A DNA stretch of 64,000 bases, taken from positions 3,846,501 through 3,910,500 of the forward strand of contig JAPYKE020000037.1 of NCBI GenBank assembly GCA_028554795.2, in the 5' to 3' direction. This document shows, in pieces, positions 12,199 to 24,292 of this stretch. The DNA comes from Sinohyriopsis cumingii (taxonomy: Eukaryota; Mollusca; Bivalvia; Unionida; Unionidae). Position numbers and translations under genes: made by a program. Position 1 is the stretch's first letter, and the number at the start of each line of letters is the position of its first letter. Under the pieces are notes generated by a model. It saw nothing but the letters and a program-made list of their open reading frames with translations, had not been told where the DNA came from and ran no database searches.

Positions 12199-12384
12199 TT
12201 GATGACCAGTCGACTGAACCCGTTATTGATAGCCTTTCGGCTGAATTCGTTATGGATAGCCGGTCGGCTGAATTTGTTATTGATAGCCGGTGATGTTAAT
12301 TTAAATCCTGGTCCTACTCCTGCAGCACATTTAGCAGTTTCTCATGTGATTTTTCACTCTTCCCTCCCCTTTCAACCCGCTTGA
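12199..12384 (+). pseudogene. LINE-like 5' fragment with 2A-like motif
   Basis: A 61-codon frame made largely of three imperfect 27-bp repeats, giving RLNPLLIAF, RLNSLWIAG and RLNLLLIAG. It ends in GDVNLNPGP (12289-12315), which fits the 2A consensus D-V/I-x-x-N-P-G-P. In animal non-LTR elements of the CR1/L2 type, a hydrophobic stretch followed by such a motif often sits at the start of the ORF. There it can act as a ribosome-skipping or signal-like sequence. No further LINE protein can be followed downstream, so this is most simply a broken 5' fragment. Whether it is related to the CR1/L2 piece at 19.7 kb cannot be told. Confidence 0.5.
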
Positions 12385-13479
12385 ACTTTTACAACACTTT
12401 TCTCTCCTCGCCAATATGTCCAGAGCATAAAATCTAAATAAGATAAATGCATACTGATCTTGGCTCACTGATGAAGAACCGATTCAGCCCAACTATTCCA
12501 TTCGGCCATCTAATCCCCCATTCTAATCCTTCAATCTCACCCCAATCCAACAAGACATATAGAGAAGGTGACAGCCAGGGTGGTCTTATTAAATTATGCT
12601 AAAGTATATATACCGCTGTTGACTGACTATATCAACGCTCTTTCTTTCTAACATGTGTTTTTAATACATATACAATGTGCTGCAATCCCAGAAAATTTAT
12701 TGGATACACTGGAACGATTTAAATTTCTCTCCTAGGTTGCTGAACGTCATAAGTCTTTTGTTCGCAGGTCCAGGAAACGTCTGGTGTGCTAGCTTGTCTC
12801 CTCTCCTCGATGAACTGGGTAGCTACCTCTCCTAGCTATATATGGAGGATTTCCTCGCTGGGCTGCTCTTCCCTGGCTTGCTACCCTCGTAGACTGTCGC
12901 CCGCTGAATCGGTGTACTTTTTACTTCCTGATGGTAGTCCGCTCGTTTCTACTACTCGACTTCGGTGGAATGGTAGGTTGGTGAGCAATTGTGTTTATAC
13001 TGACACGTATATGCAACTATACCCCTGGCTTCCTAATATCTAGTAGCATGCTCATCATTAGCTGAACGTGGCGGCGCAGGAATCACATGTGACCCTCTCC
13101 CCTCTTCCTACCACAGCAGGCACTCCGACATTGATGCCTCCATGACTGGTGTATGACTGAAAATGAGTGGTCAGACTAGTGAATGCAACCTATAATATGT
13201 CTAAAGCAAAGACGTGGTCGAAATCATTTCGTTCAATTCGGCACGCGGTGAAGGCAATCATTGCTAAGATGGCTGGAGAGAAAGATCATATTCATAGAGT
13301 TCTGTTTTCAGTATAAAAAAGTCTAAACAATATTTTTAATCAACATGTTTAATAACAAACAATATTTTAAACATGAACACTTTTACAATTTTGACAAGTT
13401 AATCCTGACCTCCAATGATCTGTAAATTTGCCATCGATGCGCACTGTTTCTCAGCTAAAGACAAGAAATAGCCGTAATG
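12385..13479. other. Unassigned, somewhat GC-richer stretch
   Basis: No continuous frame. The 12786-13043 plus-strand frame (85 codons) is Leu/Ser/Trp-rich and has no recognisable motif. A short plus-strand frame near 13198-13316 is basic. If the capsid reading at 13.5 kb is right, the rest of the capsid gene would be expected here on the minus strand, but I could not follow it. Confidence 0.3.
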
Positions 13480-13690
13480 TTCATGAAACCATCTTCCTAG
13501 TTTGTCGTTATTTGTAGAATATTGTCCTTTGATTTTAAATGATTATTGGTTCAGTTAGTCAAAGATGACATAGAATAAAATTCTCCCCATTGGGATTCAT
13601 AGATAGTCATAATGGTGGGTAAAAAGGCAGACAGAATGAATTCTGAATATTCGCAAGAATTTCGGTGCGTCAGTATTTGTTTCATTGCAT
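13480..13690 (-). pseudogene. Probable Polinton major capsid protein N-terminal fragment
   Basis: On the minus strand, a segment reading LPTIMTIYESQWGEFYSMSS (about 13640-13560) resembles the start of Polinton/adintovirus double-jelly-roll capsid proteins. In those, a PPTQTSIE-like phrase is followed by an aromatic stretch and SSLT. It lies 3' of the integrase relic. A minus-strand stretch at about 14130-13860 (FGDMIKSAF, VAPTLKP) could be the minor capsid gene expected next to it. Reading is broken by stops after the SSLT position. Confidence is limited because only one short block matches. Confidence 0.42.
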
Positions 13691-14329
13691 CAGTTTTTGT
13701 TTCAGTTATTATTAAAACTCTTTCAATCCTCTGGCTGTTCCTCTTTGTTACGCGCTTGTTTAACTTGTTTATGAGATATGAAGGGGTTTCAACGTCTCTT
13801 TCTGCTTCGTCATTGGTGTTGCCTATGAAGAAGTAGTAATGCCTTGGTTAGAAGTGTTACGCGAATGTATCGGGGTGTCTAGGCTACATAAAATGTGTTT
13901 TTTTTTCCAGTTTGATTTAACACTTTTTTTTCTGCTCGCACGAAGGCTTCTTTGGCATTTTGTCGACAAGGGGAGTTTAGAAGAAATTACTGTGCTTTCT
14001 TCAAAGTGTCATCTTTTAAGGTATGCTATCCCCAAGGCATCATTGGTTTTAAAGTGGGTGCTACCGTACAAAAAGCTGATTTTATCATATCTCCAAAACT
14101 AATTGGTTGTTGTCAAGCGGTTTGTTTGGTATACAAGATACATTGGTCAAAATTCACTGGAGAGGCATTTTCAAAAATAGGTGGATATTCTCTTCAACGA
14201 ACTTTCACTTCCTCTGATCACGAATACCTACAGTACGTGTTCTTCCATCAATAATGCTTTTGATATCTCCTTTCTTGCCACTAGTTTTAACTCCAGGAAT
14301 TTAATGCTTCCTTTTAACAAATCATTCAT

Positions 14330-15230
14330 CATGTCGTTCAGTTGATAAAGAGGAGGTACACGGCTACATACTTGTCCAGTGACAATAAACATTTCGGTTT
14401 TCTAGTTAGGTAAATAACTTTTGTCATAGGTGCGTCTGTTTCTTCCAAAATTAGAAAACAATTAATATTAAGATCCTTTGTTTATTTGGGGCATTATGTG
14501 ACTTTCCAAACAATAAATCAATCACCATCACTTCGTTTTCTAGGTTCACGTTTTCTGGTACACGTCCCATACTTTCTTAATAGTATTGATTGTAAACTTT
14601 GACGAGATGTGGTAACACGTCAATGTAACGAATAGTGTATTGATCTGTATAAGAAGTTCCGCATAACGTTCTTTCATAGTTCTTTGGAAACGTTCCTCTA
14701 TACTGGCGTTCCGTATTCTCCGTGGTCAAAAAGTGAATGTATATTTTTTTCAATTCTTATTCAAAAGCTTTGCTAAGACAGTTGGCACCATTTGTTTGCT
14801 GTCGTAAAAGGTGGCAACTACTTTGTTTCAAAACCAGGTTTAAAGCTTGTATTACCAGGGACATGTTTGAAAAGTCAAAGGAGCGACTCAAGCTGATTTT
14901 GAAAACAAAACGCATCGTTGACACAAAACAAATATTTGTAACCACGACTGTTCGTTGCAAACAATGAGAGACATCAGCTAAATGGGATTTCCAGTCATGC
15001 ACAATGCAACCCGCTATGGTTTGACATCTGGCACATGTACGTCAAATGGGTTTGTGCAAAGTGTACGTTGATTGTTTTTGTAACCATCGTAGCACCTCCT
15101 GTACGCGCTTTTAAGAACGGTGCAATTTGTACACTTCTCCGTAACCAGCAGCATTTGCTGAAGGTTGTAAATGCCAGCTGAAATTGGCCCCAATGCTGTT
15201 CTTCAAAGCATTGCCCACTGTTCACAGATT
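14330..15230 (-). pseudogene. Polinton/Maverick integrase (retroviral type), decayed
   Basis: Minus-strand frames give, in the correct order, the Polinton integrase blocks. LQKQSTYTLHKPI is near 15085-15050 (the family's WLxxQxxYTLHKP). LADV follows a Trp near 14985 (first catalytic Asp region), and KYLFCVNDAF is near 14945 (second, V-I-D region). Then come YIDVLPHLVKVYNQYY near 14630-14590, PENVNLENE, and PPLYQLND near 14360-14340 in the C-terminal region. Frames switch several times and stops are present, so this is a relic. The enzyme would have inserted the element and made 6-bp target duplications, as is known for this family. Position between ATPase and capsid relics supports the call. 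Confidence 0.8.
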
Positions 15231-16790
15231 CGGATGGTATGGGTTAGGCTGGACGTGTCCGATGAACCAAAGAGGTCCGATACAGTAGTGTGAAATAGTT
15301 ACTTTGTTATTGATGGGTTATTTCTCATGTCTTTACATGTTACTTTTTATGTTTCTACCGAAGGTGTCAACATTATCGTTTTACGGAAGTTTTCGTATAT
15401 TATTGCCTTCTAATAGGGGAATATGTAAACAAGAATGTTGAAATTCAGCTGAGTGTGAAAGCAGATGGAGTTTGAAACACTATTATCGTTTTTATTCTTA
15501 TTCCATCCTTGTTACCATGTCTGTCGGTTTTCATGACACACTTGAAATATCTCTAAGTAAGTTAAGCTGTTTCGTTCAAACCTTTCTGGTGAAGTATCGT
15601 TGCGATGTTTCTATTTCTGACAAGTCAGGTCGATCCAACAATGATTGTAATTCTTCATGTGGCAATCTCGTTCTGATAAGGAATCGGAGGTAAATGTGGT
15701 ATCCAGTGCTCACTGCAACGATAGAGTTCCACCAGTAACTCAAGTGAGCTTTCGTTTTCCATAAGATTTAAAGATACACGTATGCTGTCTAGGCAGAAAT
15801 GGTGTCCTTTAAACTTTTTGTTTTCTACTTTCTTTTCTCATGTAACCTCCTACAGTTGGCCCGGCAAATGATATTAGCATGGTACAGAATCCTCCACGTT
15901 TAACTAGTATTTATTTATTTATTTGTCTGATGCCAATGTTCATTTCAACATTTGGCGAGGAACATTCTGATGTTTTCCTAAGCTATGTTTATGTGTCTTG
16001 GACAAATGTACCTATCTGTGAACACATTCAGACAACCTTCACACAAGAGATACATGATTTCTTTAAGTGCTTTTTGAATGATTTGTTGTCTCCGAAGAGA
16101 ACTGAATTTGGTTAGTACCGATGAATCATACCACTGCTTAGCTATAAGAGAAGGGGCTCCATTCTCTTTACTTCGTTGGATGACGATTGTGTCCTTGGAG
16201 GACGACAAGTGTGGTGGGCTCTTCGTTTTGGTGACAAATTGTATATCATACATTTTTTATACCGGAACTCGTCTGGACTGAGTGTCGCCACTCCTAATCA
16301 ACGGTATGATTGACACCACTCGACGGTTAGGTGATTTCAAAGAACTAAATTGAGATACCTCTTGCTTTGGAATATCCAGTACACTTTGTAACAGTAATGT
16401 CCTGTCTTGGATTTATGTCGTGGAGGAGGACACACTTTAGTTGCACCAGCGGCTAAAGAAAAAGAATACGTAGACTTCGTCCCTGCCGCCGAAGAAGAAG
16501 AAGTTCCTTTATAAATGGGTTTCTTTTTTCATCAAATTAGGAAACACGGGTGTTAGGTTTTGCAGGCATGAATTATGAAGTAGAAGTGATTGGGAAAGGA
16601 GACAGCACCACTGAGCTGCGCGACGCGGTTTTCTGGAATATGTAAGCTTCCTAGCAGCAGAGCATCCTCTCTTTCTGGCAGAATATACCTTTTCTGGGGG
16701 CGTTCTATCTCCTTGGAGCTTTTCGTTTCTTGCGATACAAACTTACTGTCACCTCTCTTCTTTGGATGTCATTTGGTGGAGGATTTGACT
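15231..16790 (-). other. Decayed Polinton accessory region
   Basis: No intact gene. The minus-strand frame 15978-16253 contains IIQKALKEIMYLLCEGCLNV. It loosely resembles the small Polinton protein often found between ATPase and protease (ALxECxLNVL-like block). That match is suggestive only. A protease relic would be expected here but no His/Cys protease motif is visible. Confidence 0.3.
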
Positions 16791-16797
16791 TTTGTCT

Positions 16798-17139
16798 TTA
16801 TTTTAGCTTCGGAATCAGGATCCCATTCCAAAGGAGACGAATAATGACACCTCCTAGAGAACCACTTACACCAGGTCTCAAAATGATTTGTTTAGTATGA
16901 GTATCAATTCTTGTATCTGCCACTTGTGAGAATGTCACATTATGCTTTACAAACAAGCGTTTGTTGTGACGAGGGATGTGACGGATGCCCTGAATTAATG
17001 AACGAAGACCACCAATGAATACCATCGTAGGATATCTTGAAGACTGACTACTAACAAATGCGCACGGACCTGTGAATTTCGTTCGTGACCAATTCCATGC
17101 GGTCGGCAAATTAATTTTGCGGCAAGATGAAATTGACAA
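16798..17139 (-). other. Unassigned 113-codon frame between ATPase and integrase relics
   Basis: An open minus-strand frame, basic and rich in Arg, Ile and Ser, with no signal peptide or membrane segment. It directly follows the ATPase relic. It could be a Polinton accessory protein or a chance frame; I recognise no family motif. Confidence 0.3.
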
Positions 17140-17199
17140 TAAGTCATATGGACTTATATTTGAAAGAAGTGCATGCTATTTTTATAGGTTTTGTTTCAG

Positions 17200-17870
17200 T
17201 GATACGCCAATGACAGACCTTCCTTCTTGACACCAGTTGTGCTTAAACAAACTTTTACGAAATGTTAAATAATTTGCAGTAGTGGGTTTTAAATCGATGA
17301 GTAAATAAGCATGAAGTGCTTAAGTGGCTTTGTCATAAGCATTCTTCTGCTAATGTCCTTTCCATTTGGTTATAACGTTCACTAGAAATGTATTTTTTGG
17401 ACTTTTAACCAAGACTATATAATTGGCATTGGGACTGATTGTGCGATGTGCATTTATGTGGTGTTATGAAGGTGTGTGCTAATTTATCATAATAATAGAA
17501 TGATGTCCTTTCTGTATAAATCAATGTTTAATTTCTTCTTCGTCTCCTAGCATGTAGATAAGAACAAGATGTGTTTGACTTAAATCAGACAAGATCACAT
17601 CTGCATCTTTAGGAATGCCATCTACAGACGAAAATCATTCTCACTGACGTTCTTCAAGCATTGTGTAAACCGATTGCTACTCTTTGCAGCACTACACGAT
17701 ACATTAGGTACCCAATCAAACAATTATGACGTGTTCGATCAAACGCCTTACTAATGCGGTTTTGCCTGAACTACTCAGTCCAGCAATCAACATATTAAAT
17801 GGATTGCGAAGGTACAGTGCCACCCAACTCTGGCGTTCTAAATTCTCGTCATTCATTTTGAGAGCAGAGG
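17200..17870 (-). pseudogene. Polinton/Maverick DNA-packaging ATPase (HerA/FtsK type), decayed
   Basis: A minus-strand start near 17857 gives MNDENLERQSWVALYLRNPF, then NMLIAGLSSSGKTALVRRLI with Walker A GLSSSGKT (about 17782-17757). Further on the relic shows ANYIVLVKSPKNTFLVN near 17410, and YDKAT followed by YLLIDLKPTT near 17310-17290. This matches the C-terminal pattern of Polinton/adintovirus packaging ATPases (NAxYLVLxKNP, YGYLLIDLxP). A stop follows the Walker A helix and frames shift later, so it is inactive. It would have pumped genomic DNA into the capsid. The order ATPase, then integrase, then capsid relics is consistent with one element. Confidence 0.72.
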
Positions 17871-19689
17871 AAGAGGAGGGTAACTAGGATGTAGTCATAC
17901 ATATGATGTAAACAATTATGATAGCGACATCAATGGCGCAGTATATTTTATACATTTGACACAAGTTTAATGTTTGTGGAAAGTAGCAACATCAAAACAT
18001 AAATGTTTACATTTCAAGAATTAAAAAACGAAACGCCAATAAGACATAGGTGAATACTTATATCAATACAATACATGATATAATTACCGCATCTTCATAT
18101 AAATAAGTCAGTGTACAACATTCTAAATCAAGGTTTGACCAATACAGTATAGGTACAACGTTTGTAGTTATTTTATCCTTCACACAATTCACTGTCACAA
18201 ATTTCTCCTCCATGAATGTTTTTCCTTCCACATTAAATTCTTCCTCATTATTCATATTTTACAATGATAAAATGGACGCCATGGATTAATAGGCTCGAGG
18301 AATCTAATCGAAAATTTTGTGTCGTTTTTCATGACATACGTTTGTTGACAGCACTCACTTCCAATAGTGGTTTCTTTATGTAATTGCCTTTCTTTTGGAG
18401 TGTGCTTTCTGTTTATTTGTTTCGGAAAAGAGAATTCAGAGATACTTTTTTTTCATGCATTTTGCCCCACTTATACCTCAACTGTACTTTGTTTTGAACA
18501 TGATGTCATCATGCTCTCCTCGTCAGTCGACCCATTTATGTCCATATGAACCTTCAATGTGCACTAAACTCATTGGCGCTCCATACTGCATTGTGCACTA
18601 GACTTAGCGAAATGGGATTAAATTTATCTTTACTTAAATGTAAACAGAAGTGAAGAAATAAACATTTTTCAAAGCATGCAGGCGAAGACCAGAAGAAGAA
18701 AGAAACAGTATCTCCAGTTCGCTCTTTCCTTCCCAGCAATTTGAAACCTCTTCCGTTAATTTGGAAAACTTAATTCAAATTACTATTAAATTGTCCACAT
18801 TGGAGCCTGGTCAATAACTCGGTATTGCATTATGCAATACCCAGTCAGTATGAAGACTGGAAAGGCGTGCATATATATTTATCTTTATCAGTAGTTAGGT
18901 TACTGGCGTCTTTCCCGTAACAGAAACATGGCTACATAATCAGCTGAAGAGCCAAAGTATGTGGACCTTAAACATTCCGGTTCCTCCATCAACTCGCACC
19001 AACGCCACCCTTGCAGATTTGAAATTCCTATCATCGCAAAGAACTCTGTAATTCTCTGTCGTAACCACTACTTTAGGTTCCGAATACATTTTACTTGAAA
19101 CGATCCAAACCACACTCACAATAAAACAAACGTCAGTCGATTTTTTCAACTCTACCACCCTCCTTCAAGTGGAAAGAACATGTTGACTGAACCTCTCTTT
19201 TTGGAGCAGTTTTCTGACCTCGTGAATCATGGATATTTAAAGGTGGCGACCGCATTATGTTTTCTTTCACGTTGACTGTCCTGAAAGCCCATGCACATTA
19301 AATCACATTTTCAAATTCAAACAGTCAGCTAGTCAACCCAAATATATATATATGGTCACATTTTAAAGTGAATCCTTCAAACAAATGATGTAAGACTGTT
19401 TTCTGAAGACCATCTTCATGCTGGAGATAGTGAAGTTTTTATGTCAAATGACGTAGGCAAGTCAAGAAGAGTAAGGAGGGCAGGACTGAAATATTTCCTC
19501 TATCAAAAGCAGAGAAGATGCTGTTAACTACTTTCGAAAGGGCTGATTCAGTACTATAGGAAAGGCCATATGCAGACTGTACATTTCTTAAAAGAATATT
19601 TGATTTCATATGAGACACAAGTTGGAATAGAACAACCTTTTCTCGGATTTGTTAAATGAATAAGAGGTTGGGAAACATTAAAGCCCAGT
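17871..19689. other. Unassigned; probable right flank of the Polinton relic
   Basis: Contains a 65-codon minus-strand frame (18058-18255, starting MNNEEEFNVEG) just 5' of the ATPase and a 72-codon minus-strand frame at 18940-19158. I recognise neither. No terminal inverted repeat could be located by eye, so the right boundary of the element is unknown. Confidence 0.3.
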
Positions 19690-20772
19690 TCTTCTATAAT
19701 TTGGTATTACACAAGGCTCTGTTCTCAGCCCCGTTCTCTTTAATTTATACACGCATCATCTCTCAAGTTTTGTAGATCGACATCCCTGTCTCACAGATTG
19801 TACGCAGATGACAATCAAATATACAAATCTAGCTGCCCAACTGACGTTAAAGCTACAACCCAAGGCGAAGAGGGGTGCATTTTCGAGCTGAGGTCCAGTA
19901 AAAAGCTGCAGATGAATGATGATGGAACTCAAACTATCCCAATCACCACTCAAAGACTTCTCATTCACATCGTTTACCTCAGAAAATAAGTATCAGCATT
20001 ACACCAACTTACACAGTCCGAACGAAAACTAGCTGTCATTCTGGACAGTACGCTCTCATTACACCAACATGTAGCTCAGATGAATCAGATCCATTCATAA
20101 TGTTCTTTCTGTTGATACTAATAAAACACTGGTATGTTCCTTAGGCGTTTTCATCACAGGACTATTGCGATTCACTTCTACCTGGTTTTACTCGGTATCT
20201 ACTACAGAAACTTCAAAAGTTTCAAAACACGGCTGCTTTGATCATCCTTTGAGTACGAAGAAATTATCACACCTCCCCCTGCTCTGTAACTTTCACTGGC
20301 TGCCAGTTCAGTCCAGAAACAAACACAGAATATGTTCACTATGCTACATTTCGTTAACTGGCTCTAGTCTAATACACCTATAGGTCTGACCTCACAAATC
20401 TTACGCTCCTTTTCTTACACCCTAATTTTCCTGGTTCCCACTGTTAAAACGAAGTCATTAGAACAACGTTATTTTGCGTACCAGGTCCAGCTACCTGGAA
20501 TGAATTGTCCGTAAATCTTAGACAAAAGGCACTGTGATGTCATTAAAGAATGATCTTAAAACTAAGATATTTCAACACAAGAACAGACCTAATACCTTAA
20601 AAACTTAATGATGATTACGTCCTTACTTATTGTCTGCATGTTTTCGTTTTGTAATTTTATGATGTTTGTTATTGCAAATATTTTCCTTGAAAATGTTTTT
20701 TATGTTATATAATATTGTAAAATTTTTTTATAGTTTCTTCATATTAGGCGCTGCTGTACTAAGGTCACATTA

Positions 20773-20803
<31 letters not shown>
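19690..20803 (+). mobile_element. CR1/L2-like LINE, 3' end with decayed reverse transcriptase
   Basis: Several plus-strand frames show RT C-terminal features of CR1/L2/Rex-type LINEs. GSVLSPVLFNLYTHHLSSF is near 19715, and RLYADDNQIYKSSCP (the YADD box) is near 19800. LLQKLQKFQNTAALIIL is near 20210 and NFHWLPVQSRNKHRICSLCY is near 20290. Then follow a short AT-rich 3' UTR and an (ATT)n tail at 20775-20803, typical of this group. Stops and frameshifts make it inactive, and the endonuclease and N-terminal RT are missing. Confidence 0.82.
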
Positions 20804-21976
20804 AGTAATGTGATCTTCCTTCCTTTCTGTTGGATTTAACTACCACATTTTTTTCTTACATTTTCTTTCACTGGAACAATTACACAAATATTTGGTATAT
20901 TATGCCACTTCTTTTTTCCTAATATCAAAGCCAAAACATTTTCAGCCAAGTATATCTTTTCAGTCATGCATCTTTTGGAGTACAGTATAAGCTACACATA
21001 CTTTTTGGTAAGCAGGTGAAGTCGCTAAAGCGCGACGAATCTATTCTCACACACAGGTATAGAAGTATCGATCATGAATTGCAACAGTTTTAACGCAATG
21101 CGTGTATCAAAACATGGTCCTCAATTCAATGGAATCACGGGTGGTGGAAACAATTGTTGTGAAAGATCTTAGCAATGTTCTAAGTACTGAACACTCTCAT
21201 TTACTTCCTTCCACGGAATATGTTGCACTGCTAAAGTTAAAGGTCGTGAAATGATAAGCTGTTATATCCAGGTAGCGTCTTGTGTCTGTCATAGTGTCGG
21301 CCAAACAAAGCAGTAGTCGGATGATGTGGTAATAACAATAGCTAAAGAATGGAAAAATGATTCTGAGTTTGTGTTTCACTTGTACCTTAACAAACATTTT
21401 GTAAATGCGTTACCATAGCACCAAAGGCAGAATCCGAATGTGCTCTTTTAAACTAGTCATTTACGGGTATGTATTTCATTGTGGTGAAATAGTCACATGC
21501 TTGTCCAATGCAATCCGGTGGCCAAGGATATCGCAGCTGTTCATTTATTACCTCACTACAGACCATACGTCGCAAAGTTTCGTCGTGACGTGATACTTCT
21601 TGTAAACGTTTTTGGTATTCCACTAATTGGTCAACCTTTTTCTGGAATTCTTTCCAAGGAGTTGCATCACTCCTACATGGTAGGTGTAAGTCTTGGCATA
21701 CAATCTCTTAAGAGAGGCAGTTGAATGCTGATCAATGACTGACAATTAGTGCACTTTTGACATAATCAGTCATCTTATATACTCAGATACCAGTGGTCAA
21801 AACATGTGTAATAAAAGATGTGATTGTGCTTTGAATTTCACTTTTAACTTGACAAACTCCTTGTAAATGCTATCTCGTAGCTCATGATCCAAACTACGAT
21901 GATCATGTTATTTTAAACCAACCAAAGGAAGGTGGTCACAGTGCGGATACCATTTGGCATGATCCAGGTAAACAGT

Positions 21977-21979
<3 letters not shown>

Positions 21980-22030
<51 letters not shown>
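21980..22030. repeat. (AT)n then (AG)n compound microsatellite
   Basis: About 17 AT units pass into about 8 AG units and then a G-rich run to 22042. Confidence 0.95.
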
Positions 22031-23040
22031 GGGTGGGGGGGGTGGAAAGTTCAATTCGTATATTATGATTACTTCTATGATAGTTATTGTGTATAAGGTA
22101 ACTTCAAAAATGGGTTTACCAGTGTTGCACATTTTTGTAATTCACACATTAGCAATATTTACCTTTTACATTGTAGAATGTAAATATTTATCACTATGAA
22201 ATTATGCGCATGCATTTTAAATTTTCGTGCTGTTTGTAAGATTCTGACAGAAAAAACGATTCCGTGAAAGCTTATGTTCCACGTGCTGCATTACTTGTTC
22301 AAGAAAAGAGAATTAAAGTTATGTACTTCCTATGAACTTGATAGGGATTTGATACGCCTAATATAAATCACATCCGCACGGATTTAAATACCGTATGTAC
22401 ACGCTTGTAAGTCTAGTCAAACTGCAAGCATGAAAGATCCTGATGTGCCGTAGCATAATGCTCTTGCTGATCAGGGTCTATGTTGTTTGTTCCACTGATT
22501 AGTCCTAAAGAACTGTACATACACAAATCTGGAAGCCCGTTATACGACGGCAAATCCGGATCTGTGCAGTTTGCAGTTCGATTTGTTTTATAAAAGAGTA
22601 CATACGGTAGTGCTTTTTGTCGTTAGTTTTGCATATTACTAATAGCATTGGCCTATTTCGTCAATATCTTTCATTCTAAAGTTAATTTGTTTATATTACA
22701 TGTTTCTCCCAATGACAAAATATAACGAGGTTTCTCTACCAGATAGACAGAATATTGAAGAGTTCCAGCAGAGTTATTTCCCCCTAATATCGGGCATCGT
22801 CCTTGCTATTAAAATGTTTTCGTCTACAACAACAGTCGATTCACTTAACTTTGGTTAAGGAAGTCTGTCTATCTTTTGTGTTTTTTTAATGGTACTACAT
22901 ACCGGCTTAATCCAGCTATCTCAGATAACGTAAGCGGAGATTTAAAAACATAGCTACTCAAAAGTGAGTACTAGAACATGTGCAGTACTTGGATACTCTA
23001 ATATGAGATATACGATTTAATCGGTGTATATGATGACAGG

Positions 23041-23041
<1 letters not shown>

Positions 23042-23081
<40 letters not shown>
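23042..23081. repeat. (AC)n microsatellite
   Basis: Twenty AC dinucleotides. Confidence 0.95.
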
Positions 23082-23084
<3 letters not shown>

Positions 23085-23625
23085 TACGAATACACAAATA
23101 TTCTTTTAACTGTTTGCTGTCGGTTCTATTCCTATGGATCAATGATGAATTTCCAATCAAAAATTATTAGTGACGTATGAAAATAAGGAGAAAAAGTAAT
23201 AATAATCCCCGTTTGGTAAATGATGTTTACATGGTACGCAATTTCATCAAAGTCCTTTCTTTTTCCGTTTTTCCCTCCTCTCTCATGCATAAGGGATAAA
23301 ATACGCAGAAATCGGGAGTGAGAGAGAAAAATAATTTGGGCTGGATGAAAACCTTGAAACTGAACTTGCACCAGGTAACTTACAAGAACTACGGTTTGTC
23401 GTAACGGTTTATGTAAATTTCCCTTGGGATTTATCTACAAGTACAGTGTTAATAATAATCAATGATACAATTTTTCTACAAAATTGCAATAGCCTGTCTT
23501 GGTTACGGAGCACACGGAATGTAATGCTTTGATGATTTGTTTTTGTTGTTCTTTCCGTTTCTTAAACCTATTATAATGTTCTGAAAATCGATTATTATTA
23601 ATTGAACATGAAAATGTCCAAACGC

Positions 23626-23667
23626 CCTCTCTCTCTGTCTCTCTTTCTCTCTCTCTCTCTCTCTCTT
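23626..23667. repeat. (CT)n microsatellite
   Basis: CT run with three interruptions. It accounts for the Arg/Glu-rich minus-strand frames seen here, which are not genes. Confidence 0.95.
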
Positions 23668-23765
23668 GTTGAATTTTATTTGCATAGTATGGTATACCTA
23701 CATCTTGCATATATATTCATATTTACATAAGACAATGGTAACAGTAAGTACACTAGCATTTTTCA

Positions 23766-24023
23766 AAATCATTTTGCCATGAGCAGTTGTACTATATACG
23801 CCGATCAGAAAGCCTTTAGCCACGGGTTCTTGCACCATTTACGGCAATAATAAATTATTTTGCCACCGGTACTTGTACCATTTACGGCGATCAAAAGATA
23901 TTTTGCCATGGATAATTGCACCATTTACCGCAATCAGAAAGTATCCTGCCATGTATAATTTTACCATTTACCGCAATAAGAAATCATTTTGCAATGGATA
24001 ATTGTACCATATACGGCAAACCG
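23766..24023. repeat. 43-bp minisatellite, six units
   Basis: Exactly six 43-bp units start at 23766, 23809, 23852, 23895, 23938 and 23981. The shared core is TTTTGCCATGGATAATTG, then TACCATTTACGGCAAT. Units differ at several positions each, so the array is not recent. It ends 270 bp beyond the stop codon of the FN3 gene. Confidence 0.93.
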
Positions 24024-24292
24024 AAAACATGAGTATATTCTGCTAATACAAGCTCTAGTTTAAAACCTCTCATGCAAAGAAAATTTTGGATTTTAAAAAG
24101 AAACTGGAAACGATTAGAAACAAAGCACATACTAGTAAATAATAACAGATTTACAGTTCTCTGATCAATCTGGATAAAACTTGATAAGTTTCCATTTAGA
24201 CTTTAGAATGAGAAAATTATGGACATTGACACAGTTAGTGTACATTTTTTAAAATGGTACGATTATCATTTGTTAATGTTTTCGATTAACTG

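Larger units (their letters stand above)
20804..23765. other. Intergenic, no gene recognised
   Basis: AT-rich with microsatellites. The frames at 21405-21724 overlap each other and show no motif. Nothing here looks like an exon. Confidence 0.4.

Noticed and set aside
23766..24023. CRISPR-like direct repeats
   Set aside because: Units are contiguous with no unique spacers, and the genome is clearly eukaryotic; it is a minisatellite.
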